From contig NZ_RDBE01000010.1 of assembly GCF_003674065.1 (NCBI RefSeq), positions 716,906-780,905 of the forward strand: 64,000 bases of DNA. Direction: 5' to 3'. This document shows positions 1-9,832 of the stretch, piece after piece. The notes beneath the pieces are model-generated. The model saw only the letters and a program-made list of their open reading frames with translations. It did not search any database and was not told the DNA's origin. Both the position numbers and the translations under genes were made by a program. The number at the start of each line of letters is the position of its first letter. Within the stretch, counting starts at the first letter, position 1. This DNA comes from Nocardioides mangrovicus (GTDB lineage Bacteria; Actinomycetota; Actinomycetes; Propionibacteriales; Nocardioidaceae).

Positions 1-1
1 C

Positions 2-880
2 GACGCCGACACGTTGCTTCACCACGCCGACCTGGCGGCCTACCGCGCGAAGTCGAGCGGCAAGGGTCGTGCGGACCTCTACGACCTCGCCCTGCGGAAG
101 GCGGCCAGCGAGCAGGCGGCGCTGGAGGGCGCGATCCGGCAGGGCATCGACAACGAGGAGCTGCGCGCGTTCTACCAGCCCATCGTGGGCGTGCAAAACG
201 GCCGGGTCCTGGGCTACGAGGCGCTCGTGCGCTGGGAGCGGCCGGGGCACGGGATCGTCTCGCCGGCCGAGTTCGTCGCGGTGGCCGAGCAGTCCGACCT
301 GATCTGCGACCTCGACACCTGGGTGCTGCAGCGCGCCTGCACGGACGTGGTCTCCTGGAACGGCGACCTGGACCGCGACCAGGTCTACGTCTCGGTGAAC
401 ATCTCCGCGCGCCACCTCGCCCGGTCGCGCGTCACCACCGACATCGAGGCCGCCCTGGCCGCGACCGGGCTGCCCGCCGACCGGCTCGTCGTCGAGGTCA
501 CCGAGACCGCGCTGGCCGACGAGCTGAGCTCGGTGCAGCACCTGCACCGGTTGCGCGAGCTGGGCGTCAAGATCGCCATCGACGACTTCGGCACCGGCTA
601 CAGCTCGCTCTCACGCCTGCAGGAGATGCCGGCCGACCTGCTCAAAATCGACCGCAGCTTCCTCGACGACAACCGTCGCGGCTGGCGTGAGGTGCTGCGG
701 CTCACGGTGGGCGCCGCTCACGCGGTCGGACTGCGCACCATCGCCGAGGGCGTCGAGCATCCCGAGCAGCTGGCGACCCTGCGACGACTCGGCTGCGACG
801 CGGTGCAGGGCTACCACCTGGCGCGGCCCATGCCGGCCGGCGCGGTGCCGGCCTTCCACCGCGCCTCGCTCATCGGCTGA
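2..880 (+). CDS. GGDEF/EAL cyclic-di-GMP phosphodiesterase, 5' end cut off
   Basis: Incomplete at the window start: the first residues are the tail of a GGDEF domain (ADLAAYRAK-type end), followed by a complete EAL domain. The EAL signature appears as YEALVRW, followed by VSVNIS, the EVTET glutamate, IDDFGTGYSS, KIDRSF, AEGVE and QGYHLARP. All the metal and catalytic positions I know for this family are present, so an active phosphodiesterase hydrolysing cyclic-di-GMP to pGpG is likely. The upstream diguanylate cyclase or sensory part lies outside the window. The stop overlaps the convergent recD stop by 11 bp. The reading frame is certain; whether the GGDEF half is active cannot be judged. 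Confidence 0.93.
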   Translation, partial: DADTLLHHADLAAYRAKSSGKGRADLYDLALRKAASEQAALEGAIRQGIDNEELRAFYQPIVGVQNGRVLGYEALVRWERPGHGIVSPAEFVAVAEQSDLICDLDTWVLQRACTDVVSWNGDLDRDQVYVSVNISARHLARSRVTTDIEAALAATGLPADRLVVEVTETALADELSSVQHLHRLRELGVKIAIDDFGTGYSSLSRLQEMPADLLKIDRSFLDDNRRGWREVLRLTVGAAHAVGLRTIAEGVEHPEQLATLRRLGCDAVQGYHLARPMPAGAVPAFHRASLIG

Positions 881-2666
881 GGGCGAGCCGCTCGGCGAGT
901 CCGGAGGCGCGCTGCACCGTGCGGGCGACCGCGGCGCGCACGGCCGCCTCGGTGCCCAGCACCCTCACCCGCGCCTCGGCGCGGGTGACCGCGGTGTAGA
1001 GCAGCTCGTGGGTCAGCAGCGGCGACTCCGGCGGCGGTAGCACCACGCTCACCTCCCGTGCCTGGGAGCCCTGCGACTTGTGCACCGTCATCGCGTACAG
1101 CGTCTGCACGTCGGCCAGCCGGGTGGTGGCGAACTCCCGCGGCCCCTCGGCTCCGGGCACGACCACCCGCAGCCGGCCGTCCGCGGCCCGGACGGTGACG
1201 CCGGTGTCGCCGTTGTAGAGACCCTGACCGTGGTCGTTGGCCAGCACCAGGACCGGTCGCCCGGCGTACCACTCCTCGTAGTGGGTGAGGCCCGTGCGGT
1301 CGGCCAGCAACCGCTCGACCCACCGGTTCCACCCGGTGACGCCGTACGGGCCCGAGCGGTGGGCGCACAGCAGCCGGTGCGCCTCCAGGGCCTGCAGCGC
1401 GGCCCCGCTTTCGCCCGCCTCGGCGGCGGCCGTGACGGCGTAGGCCGCGTCGACCGACACCTCACGGAAGGACGCGACGGCCTCGGCGTCCGTGGGGTCG
1501 ACCAGCTCCACGTCGGCCCCCGTGGTGAGCACGTGCATCACCTGGTCGGCGTCGCGCACGCGCAGCGCCTGCTCGAGCTCGGCGATCGAGCCGGCGAAGC
1601 GGTGGGTGGTCTGCAGCGCCTCGACCGGGGAGTCCGAGCGGCCGTGGAGACCGTCGACGAGGTCGGCGAGCACCGCACCCGCCTCCACCGGTGAGAGCTG
1701 GCCCGGATCACCCACCAGCACCAGCCTCGCGTCGGGCCGCAGCGCCTCGAGCAGCCGGGCCATCATCGTCAGCGACACCATCGAGGACTCATCGACCACC
1801 ACCACGTCGTGCGGCAGCCGGTGGTGCCGGTCGTGGCGGAACCGGTTGCCGGTGCGCGGCTGCAGCGAGCCGAGCAGCCGGTGGAGCGTCACCGATCGCA
1901 GGTCGGCGAGCCTTGCGGCGTCCTCGGCCGGCAGCGCGCGCAGCTCGCGCCCGACCGACTCCTGCAGCCGCGCCGAGGCCTTGCCGGTGGGTGCGGCCAA
2001 CGCGATCCGGGCCTCGGGCTGCTGCTCGGTCACCAGCGCCAGGAGCCCGGCGACGGTGGCGGTCTTGCCCGTGCCCGGCCCGCCGGTGAGCACCGTGGTC
2101 AGCCGCGACGCCGCACGCGTGGCGGCCGTGCGCTGCTCCTCGTAGCCCGGTCGGGGGAAGACGCGCGCGGCTCCGGCGGCCAGAGCACCGGCGTCGACCT
2201 GCGGTGCCGGCGCGGCGAGCCGCTGCAGCAGGTCGTCGCGGACCTGCACCTCCTCGCGCCAGTAGCGATCGAGGTAGAGCCGGCCGAGGTCGATCCGCAG
2301 CAGCCGCTGCCCCACCAGCGGGCTCGCCCGCACCCGGTCGGTCCAGGAGGCCGGGTCGGGCCACGGCAGCTCGGCCGTGTCGAGCAGGCCGGTGCCGGTG
2401 CCGTTGCTCCCCGTCGGCGCCGGCACCTGCACCGTGTCGGCCGCCGTGGCGAGGTCGAGGCAGGTCGCACCCAGCCGGACCGCACGGGCGGTGAGCGCCA
2501 GCGCCAGCAGCACCTCGGCGTCGTGCTCCTCGACGATGACGCCGAGCCGGGTGGCCACGTGCACGTCGCCCGCGTCGAGCACGCCTGCGGCGTTGAACTC
2601 GCCCAGCAGACCGCCGGCGCGCAGCGCGATCCGGCGGTCGTACGGGTCGGTGCCTTCGGCGCTCAT
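870..2666 (-). CDS. recD: Exodeoxyribonuclease V alpha subunit RecD
   Basis: The 598-residue protein is the 5'-3' superfamily 1 helicase of RecBCD. Walker A (GGPGTGKT) is near residue 200, Walker B is VVVVDESSM, and the late helicase motif is TVHKSQGSQ. The ATG at 2666 overlaps the recB stop as ATGA, so the start is well defined even though the frame stays open further upstream. It is the last gene of the recC-recB-recD unit. The complex processes double-strand breaks for RecA loading. Length and motifs fit an intact subunit. Confidence 0.96.
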   Translation of the reverse strand: MSAEGTDPYDRRIALRAGGLLGEFNAAGVLDAGDVHVATRLGVIVEEHDAEVLLALALTARAVRLGATCLDLATAADTVQVPAPTGSNGTGTGLLDTAELPWPDPASWTDRVRASPLVGQRLLRIDLGRLYLDRYWREEVQVRDDLLQRLAAPAPQVDAGALAAGAARVFPRPGYEEQRTAATRAASRLTTVLTGGPGTGKTATVAGLLALVTEQQPEARIALAAPTGKASARLQESVGRELRALPAEDAARLADLRSVTLHRLLGSLQPRTGNRFRHDRHHRLPHDVVVVDESSMVSLTMMARLLEALRPDARLVLVGDPGQLSPVEAGAVLADLVDGLHGRSDSPVEALQTTHRFAGSIAELEQALRVRDADQVMHVLTTGADVELVDPTDAEAVASFREVSVDAAYAVTAAAEAGESGAALQALEAHRLLCAHRSGPYGVTGWNRWVERLLADRTGLTHYEEWYAGRPVLVLANDHGQGLYNGDTGVTVRAADGRLRVVVPGAEGPREFATTRLADVQTLYAMTVHKSQGSQAREVSVVLPPPESPLLTHELLYTAVTRAEARVRVLGTEAAVRAAVARTVQRASGLAERLALSR

Positions 2667-5600
2667 CGCGCACTCTCCTGGGCCGCCATCAGGTCCGACA
2701 GCTCGACGATCGTCGCGGCCGGGGGCGTCCAGGCCAGGACCCCGCACGGCTGGCCGCCGACCACCGGGGTGTCGGGCCCGCACATGCCGCGGACGTAGAG
2801 GTAGAGCACCCCGCCGAGGTGCCGCTCGGGGGCGTAGCCGGGGAGCCGCCAGCGCAGGAAGCGGTGCAGCACCACCGAGTACAGCAGCGCCTGCAGCGGG
2901 TAGTGCGAGTGCAGCATCGACTCGGCCATCGCGGGAGGCGTGTAGTCCCACGCGGTCAGCACCCGGTCGGGCCCGCCGAGTCGGTTGGTCTTGTAGTCGA
3001 CGACCACGAAGCGCGGCTCGCCGTCGCCGCCGGGCACCCGCAGCACGACGTCGATGGAGCCGCTGAGGTAGCCACGCAGCGGCTGGTCGCCCAGCGAGGG
3101 CACCGCCAGCCGGGTGGCGTAGTCGCGGAGCAGGTCGTCCGCAGGCAGGTGGCGCAGCATCACCTCGCCCACCGTGCGCAGCAGCGGTGCCTTGCGTGTC
3201 GCCGTGTCGCCGCCGGCCAGCGGGAACTCGAAGTCCAGCTCGCTGAGCCGGTCGCCGAGCCCGATCTGCGCGAGCGTCAGGTCGGCGGCCAGCGGACCGA
3301 GCGGCGTGTGCTGCATCGGCAGCAGCCCCTCGACGAGCTCGTCGATGCCGGCCTCGACCGGCCACCATCGCAGCTGCTCGACCACGCAGCGCCGCAGCTC
3401 GGCCGCGAGGTCGGGCGCGGCCGGGTCGGCGTGCTCGAGCACGCCGTGCACCAGGGACCCGAAGGTGGCGCCGGAGGGAAGGCCCTCCATCGGCGACACC
3501 GGGCCGTCCGTGCCGGCCGCCGCCGACGGCAGCCCGGCGTCGTCGAGACCCTCACCCTCGACGTCGTCGGCCTCGTCGACCGTGCCGGCCTCCTCGGGCT
3601 CGGAGTCCGCGGCGGACGTGGCCGTCCTCTCCTCGGCCCGGATCAGCCCGGAGTAGGAGGTGCGACGCCAGTCGGTGTCGATGCCGCGGTCGAAGCGTCG
3701 GGCGGCCGGCGCCAGCGGACCCTCGGCGACGGCCGGGGCCTGCTGCTCGACCGGCTCGGCCGGGGCGACGCCGATGGCGCCGGCGGCCTGCCAGCGGGCC
3801 AGCCGGGCGTCGACGTCGGCGTCGGGGATGCCGATCGGCACCAGGTTCGCCACCGTGGCCTGCCCGGGATCACGGCCCAGCAGCAGCCGGCTCACGCCCG
3901 CTCCGTCGGAGTCCTTGGACTGCGCGCTCCACAGCGTCACCTGGACCTCGGCCCGGGTGAGTGCGACGTAGGTGAGCCGCAGCTCCTCGGCCAGGTCCTC
4001 GTTGACGGCGGCCTTGCGGACCGACGCCGACGGTTCGCCGGAGACGTCGAGGCAGCGCCGCCCGTCGTGGTGGTAGAGGTGGACCTGCCGGTTCGGCAGC
4101 TCGCGGTCGTGGAACGACATCGGCAGGTACACGAACCCGAACTGCAGACCCTTGCTGCCGTGCACGGTGAGGATCTGCACGGCGTCCTCGTCGGTGTCGA
4201 GCCGTCGGCTGCGCTCGGCGACGTCGCCGGACTCGCGCTCCTCGTGCAGCCACTCCAGCAGTGCGCTGGTGCCCAGCCGACGCCGTCGGGCGACGTCGTG
4301 CAGCGTCTCGGCGATGTGGGCGAGGTCGGTCAGGTGGCGCCGGCCGTCCTCGAGCGCGAGGACGCGCTCGGCCAGCCCGCCGGCGCGGATCGCCTCGAAG
4401 ACGGCGGCGACACCGCGGCTGCGGAACAGGTCCAGCCACCGGCGCACCCGCTCGGCGAGGTCGTCGGTGAGCGCGTCACCGCCGGCCTCGAGCCGCTCGG
4501 CGGTGACGCCCATGAGCGAGGTCAGCGCCAGCGAGCGGACCCGCCGGGTGCTCTGCGGCTGGTCGAGCGCCTCGAGCAGCACCAGCCACTCCCGCCCCGC
4601 CGTACCCGCCAGGACGTCGCTGCCGGCGGTGACGACGCTGGGCACGCCGTGCCGGGTGAGCTCCGCCCGGAACAGCTCCAGACCGGTGCGCACCGGCAGC
4701 AGGATGGCGATGTCGCGCGGCTCGACCCGCCGTCCCGCGAGGGTGGCGCCCGAGGCCAGGAGTGCGGCGATGTCGCCCGCCATGTCGGCAGCGATCCGAC
4801 GGCGCAGCTTGTCGATGGCGACGTAGCCCTGCTTGGTGGTGCCCAGCTCGGCACCGTGCACGACGCGCACCCGCACCGGCGTCGGGTCCTCGGCACCGGC
4901 CAACCGACGCTCGGCGTGGTGCGCGCGCACCGGCTGCACCCGGATCCGCTCGTCGCCCAGCTCGACGTCGTCGAGCAGCACCCCGAGGGCGTCGACCAGG
5001 GCTGCGTCGCTGCGCCAGTTCACCTCCAGGCTGCGGATGGTGCCGGCGACCTCGCGGGCGGCGAGGTAACTCGGCACGTCGCCACCGCGGAAGGCGTAGA
5101 TCGCCTGCTTGGGGTCGCCGACCAGCACCATCGTGGCGTGGCCGTGGAAGGCGCGCTCGAAGACCTCCCACTGCACGGGGTCGGTGTCTTGGAACTCGTC
5201 GACCAGCACGATCCGCCACCGCTCGCGCATCCGCTCCGCCGCTCGGGAGCCCTCGGCCGCCAGGCTCGCGGCCAGCCGGCCGAGGAGGTCGTCGAAGCCG
5301 AGGATGCCGCGCTCGCGCTTGCGCCGGGCGACCTCCTCGCGGACCTCGGCCGCGAAGCGGTACCGCTCGCCGGTCGGCGAGTCGTCGGGGGCGTCGTCTG
5401 GCATCAGCCGGGCCTGGGGGTCGCCGACCGCCTCCTGGCCCAGGGTCATCGCGACGGCATGGGTGAACGGTGGCTCGGCGCGAGGGCCGAACCGGGCGAG
5501 GTAGACGTCGTCGACCACCTCGCGCACCAGGTCGTCGAGGTTCTCCACCAGGTGGGCGCCGGGATCGACGTCGCCGGCGACGCCGAGCGAGCGCAGCACC

Positions 5601-6007
5601 AGCTGGCAGAACTCGTGGATCGTGGCGATGGTGGCCGCGTCGTAGCCCGAGAGCGCCCGCACCAGCCGGCGCCGACGGTCGGCGAGCTGCTGCTCGGTGC
5701 CCTGCAGCAGCAGCGTGACCACCTCGTCGGTGGGGCCGACCGGCTCGCCGGCCAGCCGCAGCGCCAGCGCCCGCTCGGCCAGCCCCAGCTGGTGGCGCAC
5801 GCGCGAGCGCAGCTCGCGGGTGGCGGCTCGCCCGAAGGTGACCACCAGCAGGTCGGAGAGGTCGGCGACGCCCTCGGCGACGTAACGGGTGACCAGGGCG
5901 CCGATGGCGAAGGTCTTGCCGGTGCCGGCACTGGCTTCGAGCACGGTGGTGCCGGTGGGCAGCGGACCCAGCAGGTCGAAGCCCTCGGGTCGGGTCGGGG
6001 AGGTCAC
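2663..6007 (-). CDS. recB: Exodeoxyribonuclease V beta subunit RecB
   Basis: About 1114 residues, containing a 3'-5' UvrD-like helicase and a C-terminal nuclease. Walker A (ASAGTGKT) lies at about residues 25-32, and the Walker B/Q region is LVDEFQDTDP. The C-terminal nuclease has the DVVLRV and VVVDYKTN signature, which carries the metal-binding Asp and the catalytic Lys. I chose the GTG at 6007 because it overlaps the recC stop as GTGA; an ATG 33 nt upstream would lie inside recC. A low-complexity acidic linker precedes the nuclease domain. Both activities look intact. Confidence 0.95.
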   Translation of the reverse strand: MTSPTRPEGFDLLGPLPTGTTVLEASAGTGKTFAIGALVTRYVAEGVADLSDLLVVTFGRAATRELRSRVRHQLGLAERALALRLAGEPVGPTDEVVTLLLQGTEQQLADRRRRLVRALSGYDAATIATIHEFCQLVLRSLGVAGDVDPGAHLVENLDDLVREVVDDVYLARFGPRAEPPFTHAVAMTLGQEAVGDPQARLMPDDAPDDSPTGERYRFAAEVREEVARRKRERGILGFDDLLGRLAASLAAEGSRAAERMRERWRIVLVDEFQDTDPVQWEVFERAFHGHATMVLVGDPKQAIYAFRGGDVPSYLAAREVAGTIRSLEVNWRSDAALVDALGVLLDDVELGDERIRVQPVRAHHAERRLAGAEDPTPVRVRVVHGAELGTTKQGYVAIDKLRRRIAADMAGDIAALLASGATLAGRRVEPRDIAILLPVRTGLELFRAELTRHGVPSVVTAGSDVLAGTAGREWLVLLEALDQPQSTRRVRSLALTSLMGVTAERLEAGGDALTDDLAERVRRWLDLFRSRGVAAVFEAIRAGGLAERVLALEDGRRHLTDLAHIAETLHDVARRRRLGTSALLEWLHEERESGDVAERSRRLDTDEDAVQILTVHGSKGLQFGFVYLPMSFHDRELPNRQVHLYHHDGRRCLDVSGEPSASVRKAAVNEDLAEELRLTYVALTRAEVQVTLWSAQSKDSDGAGVSRLLLGRDPGQATVANLVPIGIPDADVDARLARWQAAGAIGVAPAEPVEQQAPAVAEGPLAPAARRFDRGIDTDWRRTSYSGLIRAEERTATSAADSEPEEAGTVDEADDVEGEGLDDAGLPSAAAGTDGPVSPMEGLPSGATFGSLVHGVLEHADPAAPDLAAELRRCVVEQLRWWPVEAGIDELVEGLLPMQHTPLGPLAADLTLAQIGLGDRLSELDFEFPLAGGDTATRKAPLLRTVGEVMLRHLPADDLLRDYATRLAVPSLGDQPLRGYLSGSIDVVLRVPGGDGEPRFVVVDYKTNRLGGPDRVLTAWDYTPPAMAESMLHSHYPLQALLYSVVLHRFLRWRLPGYAPERHLGGVLYLYVRGMCGPDTPVVGGQPCGVLAWTPPAATIVELSDLMAAQESAR

Positions 6008-9000
6008 GAGCGGCTCGCCTTCGACAGCGCCTCGTCCCACAGCGCCATGGCCAGCGCCCCGAGCCGGGACTTCTCACCGGCGTACTCCTCGCCGGGTCCG
6101 GGCGGATCGGCGAGGAGATCGGCGAGCGGCGTGCGCGGGCCCCAGACCCGGACGTGGGCGTCCTTCTCGTCCTCCCCGGAGAACCGGAAGGAGGACCACT
6201 TGTCGCGCGCGGCCCACTCGCACTGCCAGTCGGCGCCACGCTCTCGACGCCGGACGGCCCACGCGCGCGAGGTCTTCAGCGGCAGCGGCAGCGGACCGCG
6301 CAGGCCGGCGTCGTAGAGACCCAGCAGCCGGGTGAGCGTCGCCCGGGCATCGTCGGGCGGCGCGAACGTGACCGAGCCGAACGGCTGGCGCTTCGCGCGC
6401 CCCAGCGCCGTGGCCGTCCATCCGGCGCCGGGCGAGGCGGCCTCCAGCGCCACGAGGGTGATCCAGGCGTCGAGCTCCTGCTTGGCGTCGAGGGTGGAGT
6501 AGCCGGCCACCACGACGCGCCGGCCATGGATGCCGGTGGCGGTGCCGACCAGGCGGCGGCCGTCGGCGAGACCGACGTGGAGGTCGCGAGAGGTCTCCGC
6601 GAGACCCGCCCGCACGGCCTCGGCGGCCTCGGCGATCGGAGTGGTGAGCTCGGCGATCGAGCGCAGCCGGTGCCAGCCGAGGCTTCCCGGCGGCAGCTCA
6701 CCGCGCCGCCACTCCCGCTGCAGCGCCTGCTGCGGCGAGCCCTGGTCCAGCAGCTGGCGCAGCAGCCGGTCGCCGACGCCCCACGCCTGCAGGTTGTCCA
6801 GCTCCACCGGGATCCGGTCGGAGACCTCGGCGTGCTCACGCAGGAGCCCCACGTCGAGGCGTCGCCTGAGGAACGTGCCCACGGGGTCGCGGAAGAAGCC
6901 GACGAGGTCGGCGAGCTCGACGTCGGCCGGCGGCAGGGCGGGCAGCACGACGTCGGCCAGCCGCGGCGGGGTCCGCGGCGGGGCCGCGGCCGCGGCGGCC
7001 CCACGCGCGGCGTGGGTGTCGAAGGAGAACGGGGGCCTGCCCGAGAAGTAGCCGTGATGGAACGGCTGGATCCGGTGGGCGTGCACGACGCGGGCGGTGG
7101 CGCCCTCGACGGTGCCGTCGAGGGCGTCGAGGAGCTCACCCAATGGCACCGCGGGCGGCCGCTCGGCCGAGGTGGTCTCGTCGAAGCCGCTGTAGGTGAC
7201 CACCAGCGTCTCGGTGGCGGCCATGACCGCGTCGAGCAGCTGCTGTCGGTCCTCGCTGCGCGGGTCGCGCTCGCCGGTGAGCGGACGCCGGGCGAGCACG
7301 TCGTCGCCGTCGTGCACGGTGGTGCGGGGGAAGACGCCGTCGTCGAGACCCAGCAGGCACACCACCCGGTGGGGCACCGAGCGCATCGGCACCATCGTGC
7401 AGACGGTGAGCGTGCCGGTGCGGAAGTTGGCGCGGGTGGGCCGGCCGGCCAACCGCTCGGCCATGAGCGCCCGGACGTCGGACAGGCGCAGATCGGGCGA
7501 GTGCCCCTCGGCGGCGGCGTCGGCGAGGTCGGCCAGCTCGGCGTGCAGCTGGGCCTGCTGCCACTCCTCGCCGCGGCCGACGGCGCTGAGCGAGCCGATG
7601 CCCTCGCGCAGCACGCCCAGCCAGTGCGCCATCGGGTGGACGCCGATCAGGGCGTCGGTGACCTGCGCGAGCCGGTCGACCAGCTCGGCCAGCCGGCCGG
7701 CCAGGTCGATGCTGGTGGACGAGACGTCGTCCAGCGGCAGCACGGTGCCGACGTAGCCGGGACCGTCGACCTGCGCCTCGTCGGACACCGCGACCCCGGC
7801 CAGCACCCGGTCGAGCCCGAACCGCCAGGTGTTCTGGACGTACTCGGCCAGCCCGAACTCGTCGCGGTGCTCGGCGTCGAAGGCCCAGCGCACCCCGGCC
7901 TGCTCCACCCAGCGGTGCACGGTCTCCAGGTCGTTGTCGGTGAGGCCGAAGCGGCGTCGGACCGGCTCGGTGGCCATGAGGTCGAGCACCAGGCTGGCCG
8001 GCGCGCGGCCGTCGGCCAGGTCGAGCACGGCGCCGACCACACCGAGCAGCGGGTTGGTCTGGGTGAGCGCGCGGTCGGCCAGGCGCACCTGCAGCCGCTG
8101 GCCCGGGTGGGCGCCGGCCACCGCCTCGCCGAGCCCGAAGGCGGCCTCGACCAGGGGTGCGTACGCCTCGATGTCGGGGCACATCACCACGATGTCGCGA
8201 GGCTCCAGCGTGGGGTCGTCGGCCAGCAGCCCGAGCACCACCTCACGCAGCACCTCGACCTGGCGGGCCGGTCCGTGGCAGGCGTGCACCTGGACCGAGC
8301 GGTCCTCGGGCGCGAGGGTGCGGCCCTCGGGGCGTGGCCGGTCGGCGGCGACGTCGGCCTGCAGCAAGCCGAGCAGCGTGGCCGGCCGCTGCGGCTCGAG
8401 ACTCGCGGCCTCGACCGCGGTGTCGGCGTCGGGCCGCACGGTGAGCAGCGTGCGCTCGAGCTCGCGGACGTCACGGCCCAGCGAGGCCAGCAACGGATGG
8501 CCGATCGCCTCGTAGGAGATGTCGTCGCGCCGGACCTCGACGCCGGTGCGGCCGGCCAACGCCTCCCAGGCGACCGCGGAGGCGTGCGGCAGCCACAGGT
8601 GCACCGCGTGGTGGCGCCCGAGCGCGGCGAGCAGCTCGGCCTCGGTGACCGGGATGCGGGTGTGGCCGAACAGGCTCACCCGCTCCGGGAGCTCGCTGGG
8701 CGCCTCGCGCAACGCGCGCAGGACTTCGCCGTGGCGCACCACCGGCGAGACCAGCCCGGTGTGCGCCAGCAGCCGGCGCCACAGCTCGGCTTGCCAGGCG
8801 AGGTCGTCGGCCAGCGGCGCGCCCGTGCCGTCCTCGGCCCGGCCCGCCTCCCAGGCCTCGAGGAGCGCCGGACGCTGCACGGCGTAGCCGTTGAGCAGCC
8901 GGGCCAGTCGCCGCGCGGTGGCGTAGCGGCGCCCGCGGCGCAGCTCGTCGTCGGCGTCGACCCCGACCAGGCCCAGGTGCCGCGCCAGCGGGGCGCACCA

Positions 9001-9339
9001 GTGCTCCTCGCGCGCCGCGTCGACCACCTCCAGCAGCGGCCACACCAGCCGGTCGGGCGACCACGGATCGTCGCGCTCGCGCCCGGTGACCTCCGCGACC
9101 AGCGAGCGCGGCGAGCGGAACTCCACCCCGGCGCAGACGCCGTCGTCGCCTCCCCCATGGTCGGCAGGCCCGGTGCCCAACCGGTGCGAGAGCCGCTGGC
9201 TCAGCCACCGCTCCACCCCCTTGGCCGGGACGATCACCAGCTCCTGCGCGAACGGGTCGGGCAGGGGTGCGCGCAGCAGGTCGGCGAGGCCCTCGGCGAG
9301 GACGTCGGACCGCGGCGCGCGGTGGATCAGGAGTGGCAC
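6004..9339 (-). CDS. recC: Exodeoxyribonuclease V gamma subunit RecC
   Basis: This 1111-residue protein is the inactivated-helicase subunit that recognises Chi and channels the DNA strands. It is recognised by the N-terminal VPAKGVERWLSQRL region, the VVMCPDIEAYAPLV segment and the GLDDGVFPR motif. It is the first gene of the recC-recB-recD unit, with 4-bp overlaps between genes. The GTG at 9339 is preceded by TACCCT at a 7-nt distance, which suggests a leaderless mRNA. Actinobacteria vary in whether they use AdnAB or RecBCD for break processing; this organism clearly has the latter. Confidence 0.95.
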   Translation of the reverse strand: MPLLIHRAPRSDVLAEGLADLLRAPLPDPFAQELVIVPAKGVERWLSQRLSHRLGTGPADHGGGDDGVCAGVEFRSPRSLVAEVTGRERDDPWSPDRLVWPLLEVVDAAREEHWCAPLARHLGLVGVDADDELRRGRRYATARRLARLLNGYAVQRPALLEAWEAGRAEDGTGAPLADDLAWQAELWRRLLAHTGLVSPVVRHGEVLRALREAPSELPERVSLFGHTRIPVTEAELLAALGRHHAVHLWLPHASAVAWEALAGRTGVEVRRDDISYEAIGHPLLASLGRDVRELERTLLTVRPDADTAVEAASLEPQRPATLLGLLQADVAADRPRPEGRTLAPEDRSVQVHACHGPARQVEVLREVVLGLLADDPTLEPRDIVVMCPDIEAYAPLVEAAFGLGEAVAGAHPGQRLQVRLADRALTQTNPLLGVVGAVLDLADGRAPASLVLDLMATEPVRRRFGLTDNDLETVHRWVEQAGVRWAFDAEHRDEFGLAEYVQNTWRFGLDRVLAGVAVSDEAQVDGPGYVGTVLPLDDVSSTSIDLAGRLAELVDRLAQVTDALIGVHPMAHWLGVLREGIGSLSAVGRGEEWQQAQLHAELADLADAAAEGHSPDLRLSDVRALMAERLAGRPTRANFRTGTLTVCTMVPMRSVPHRVVCLLGLDDGVFPRTTVHDGDDVLARRPLTGERDPRSEDRQQLLDAVMAATETLVVTYSGFDETTSAERPPAVPLGELLDALDGTVEGATARVVHAHRIQPFHHGYFSGRPPFSFDTHAARGAAAAAAPPRTPPRLADVVLPALPPADVELADLVGFFRDPVGTFLRRRLDVGLLREHAEVSDRIPVELDNLQAWGVGDRLLRQLLDQGSPQQALQREWRRGELPPGSLGWHRLRSIAELTTPIAEAAEAVRAGLAETSRDLHVGLADGRRLVGTATGIHGRRVVVAGYSTLDAKQELDAWITLVALEAASPGAGWTATALGRAKRQPFGSVTFAPPDDARATLTRLLGLYDAGLRGPLPLPLKTSRAWAVRRRERGADWQCEWAARDKWSSFRFSGEDEKDAHVRVWGPRTPLADLLADPPGPGEEYAGEKSRLGALAMALWDEALSKASRS

Positions 9340-9346
9340 GCAGGTG

Positions 9347-9352
9347 AGGGTA
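9347..9352 (-). promoter_or_regulatory. -10 element TACCCT of the recCBD unit
   Basis: On the minus strand TACCCT is followed by 7 nt and then the recC GTG, so transcription should begin at or next to the start codon. No convincing -35 hexamer is visible. Confidence 0.5.
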
Positions 9353-9398
9353 GATCGGGGGTCGGACAGGGGGTCGGGGTGTGCGCCGCCGGGCGGCG

Positions 9399-9428
9399 GG
9401 GGTTTTGCCGGGCACCCGGCAAAACCCC
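9399..9428. terminator. Perfect 14-bp inverted repeat between DUF2568 gene and recC
   Basis: The arms 9399-9412 and 9415-9428 are exact reverse complements around a 2-nt centre, each ending in TTTT or AAAA next to a G or C block. The repeat lies 41 bp downstream of the DUF2568 stop and about 60 bp before recC. It most likely terminates the upstream unit. A binding site for a dimeric regulator of recC is the alternative, since the arm is long and the loop is only 2 nt. Confidence 0.6.
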
Positions 9429-9469
9429 GGGAATTTCGCTCCAGAAACGCGCAACGAGACGAGTTTCAG

Positions 9470-9832
9470 TCATACGACGCCCGATTCACCCGGTTCGCGC
9501 ATCGCCAGCTCCCGCACCCCCGGCAGCTGGGCCAGCCCGTTGACCACCACCGAGAACGTCAGCAACGCCAGCGCCGACCCCGGGTGTCCCGCCGCCCAGA
9601 GACCCAAGGAGGCCATGGCGAAGACCAGCACCTTCACCACCGGCCGCACCAGCGGACCGCCGTACTGCGCCTTCGGCGAGGCGAACAGGAACCAGACCAG
9701 CACCACCGCGATCGCCGCGAGCACGCCCAGCCACCACCCGGCGGCGTGGGCGCCCCACACGTAGCTCGCGGCCATGGCCAGCAGCTCGTCGAGGAACACC
9801 AGCGCGAGCACGGTCCAGCCGAACGCCCTCAC
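9470..9832 (-). CDS. DUF2568 (YrdB-like) small integral membrane protein
   Basis: 120 residues with about four hydrophobic segments and the family's FASPKAQ-type turn between helices two and three, followed by a LGLWAAGH segment. I recognise it as the DUF2568 family, function unknown. The GTG at 9832 overlaps the stop of the flavin dehydrogenase as GTGA, so the two are translationally coupled. The protein probably sits wholly in the cytoplasmic membrane. A 14-bp inverted repeat follows it. Confidence 0.75.
   Translation of the reverse strand: MRAFGWTVLALVFLDELLAMAASYVWGAHAAGWWLGVLAAIAVVLVWFLFASPKAQYGGPLVRPVVKVLVFAMASLGLWAAGHPGSALALLTFSVVVNGLAQLPGVRELAMREPGESGVV

Noticed and set aside
2819-6316. 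Open frame of about 1165 codons on the plus strand opposite recB
   Set aside because: Antisense shadow caused by high GC third positions; no recognisable motif, and recB on the other strand has full helicase motifs.
6154-9543. Open frame of about 1129 codons on the plus strand opposite recC
   Set aside because: Same shadow effect; composition is biased to Gly, Arg, Val and Gln without any domain.
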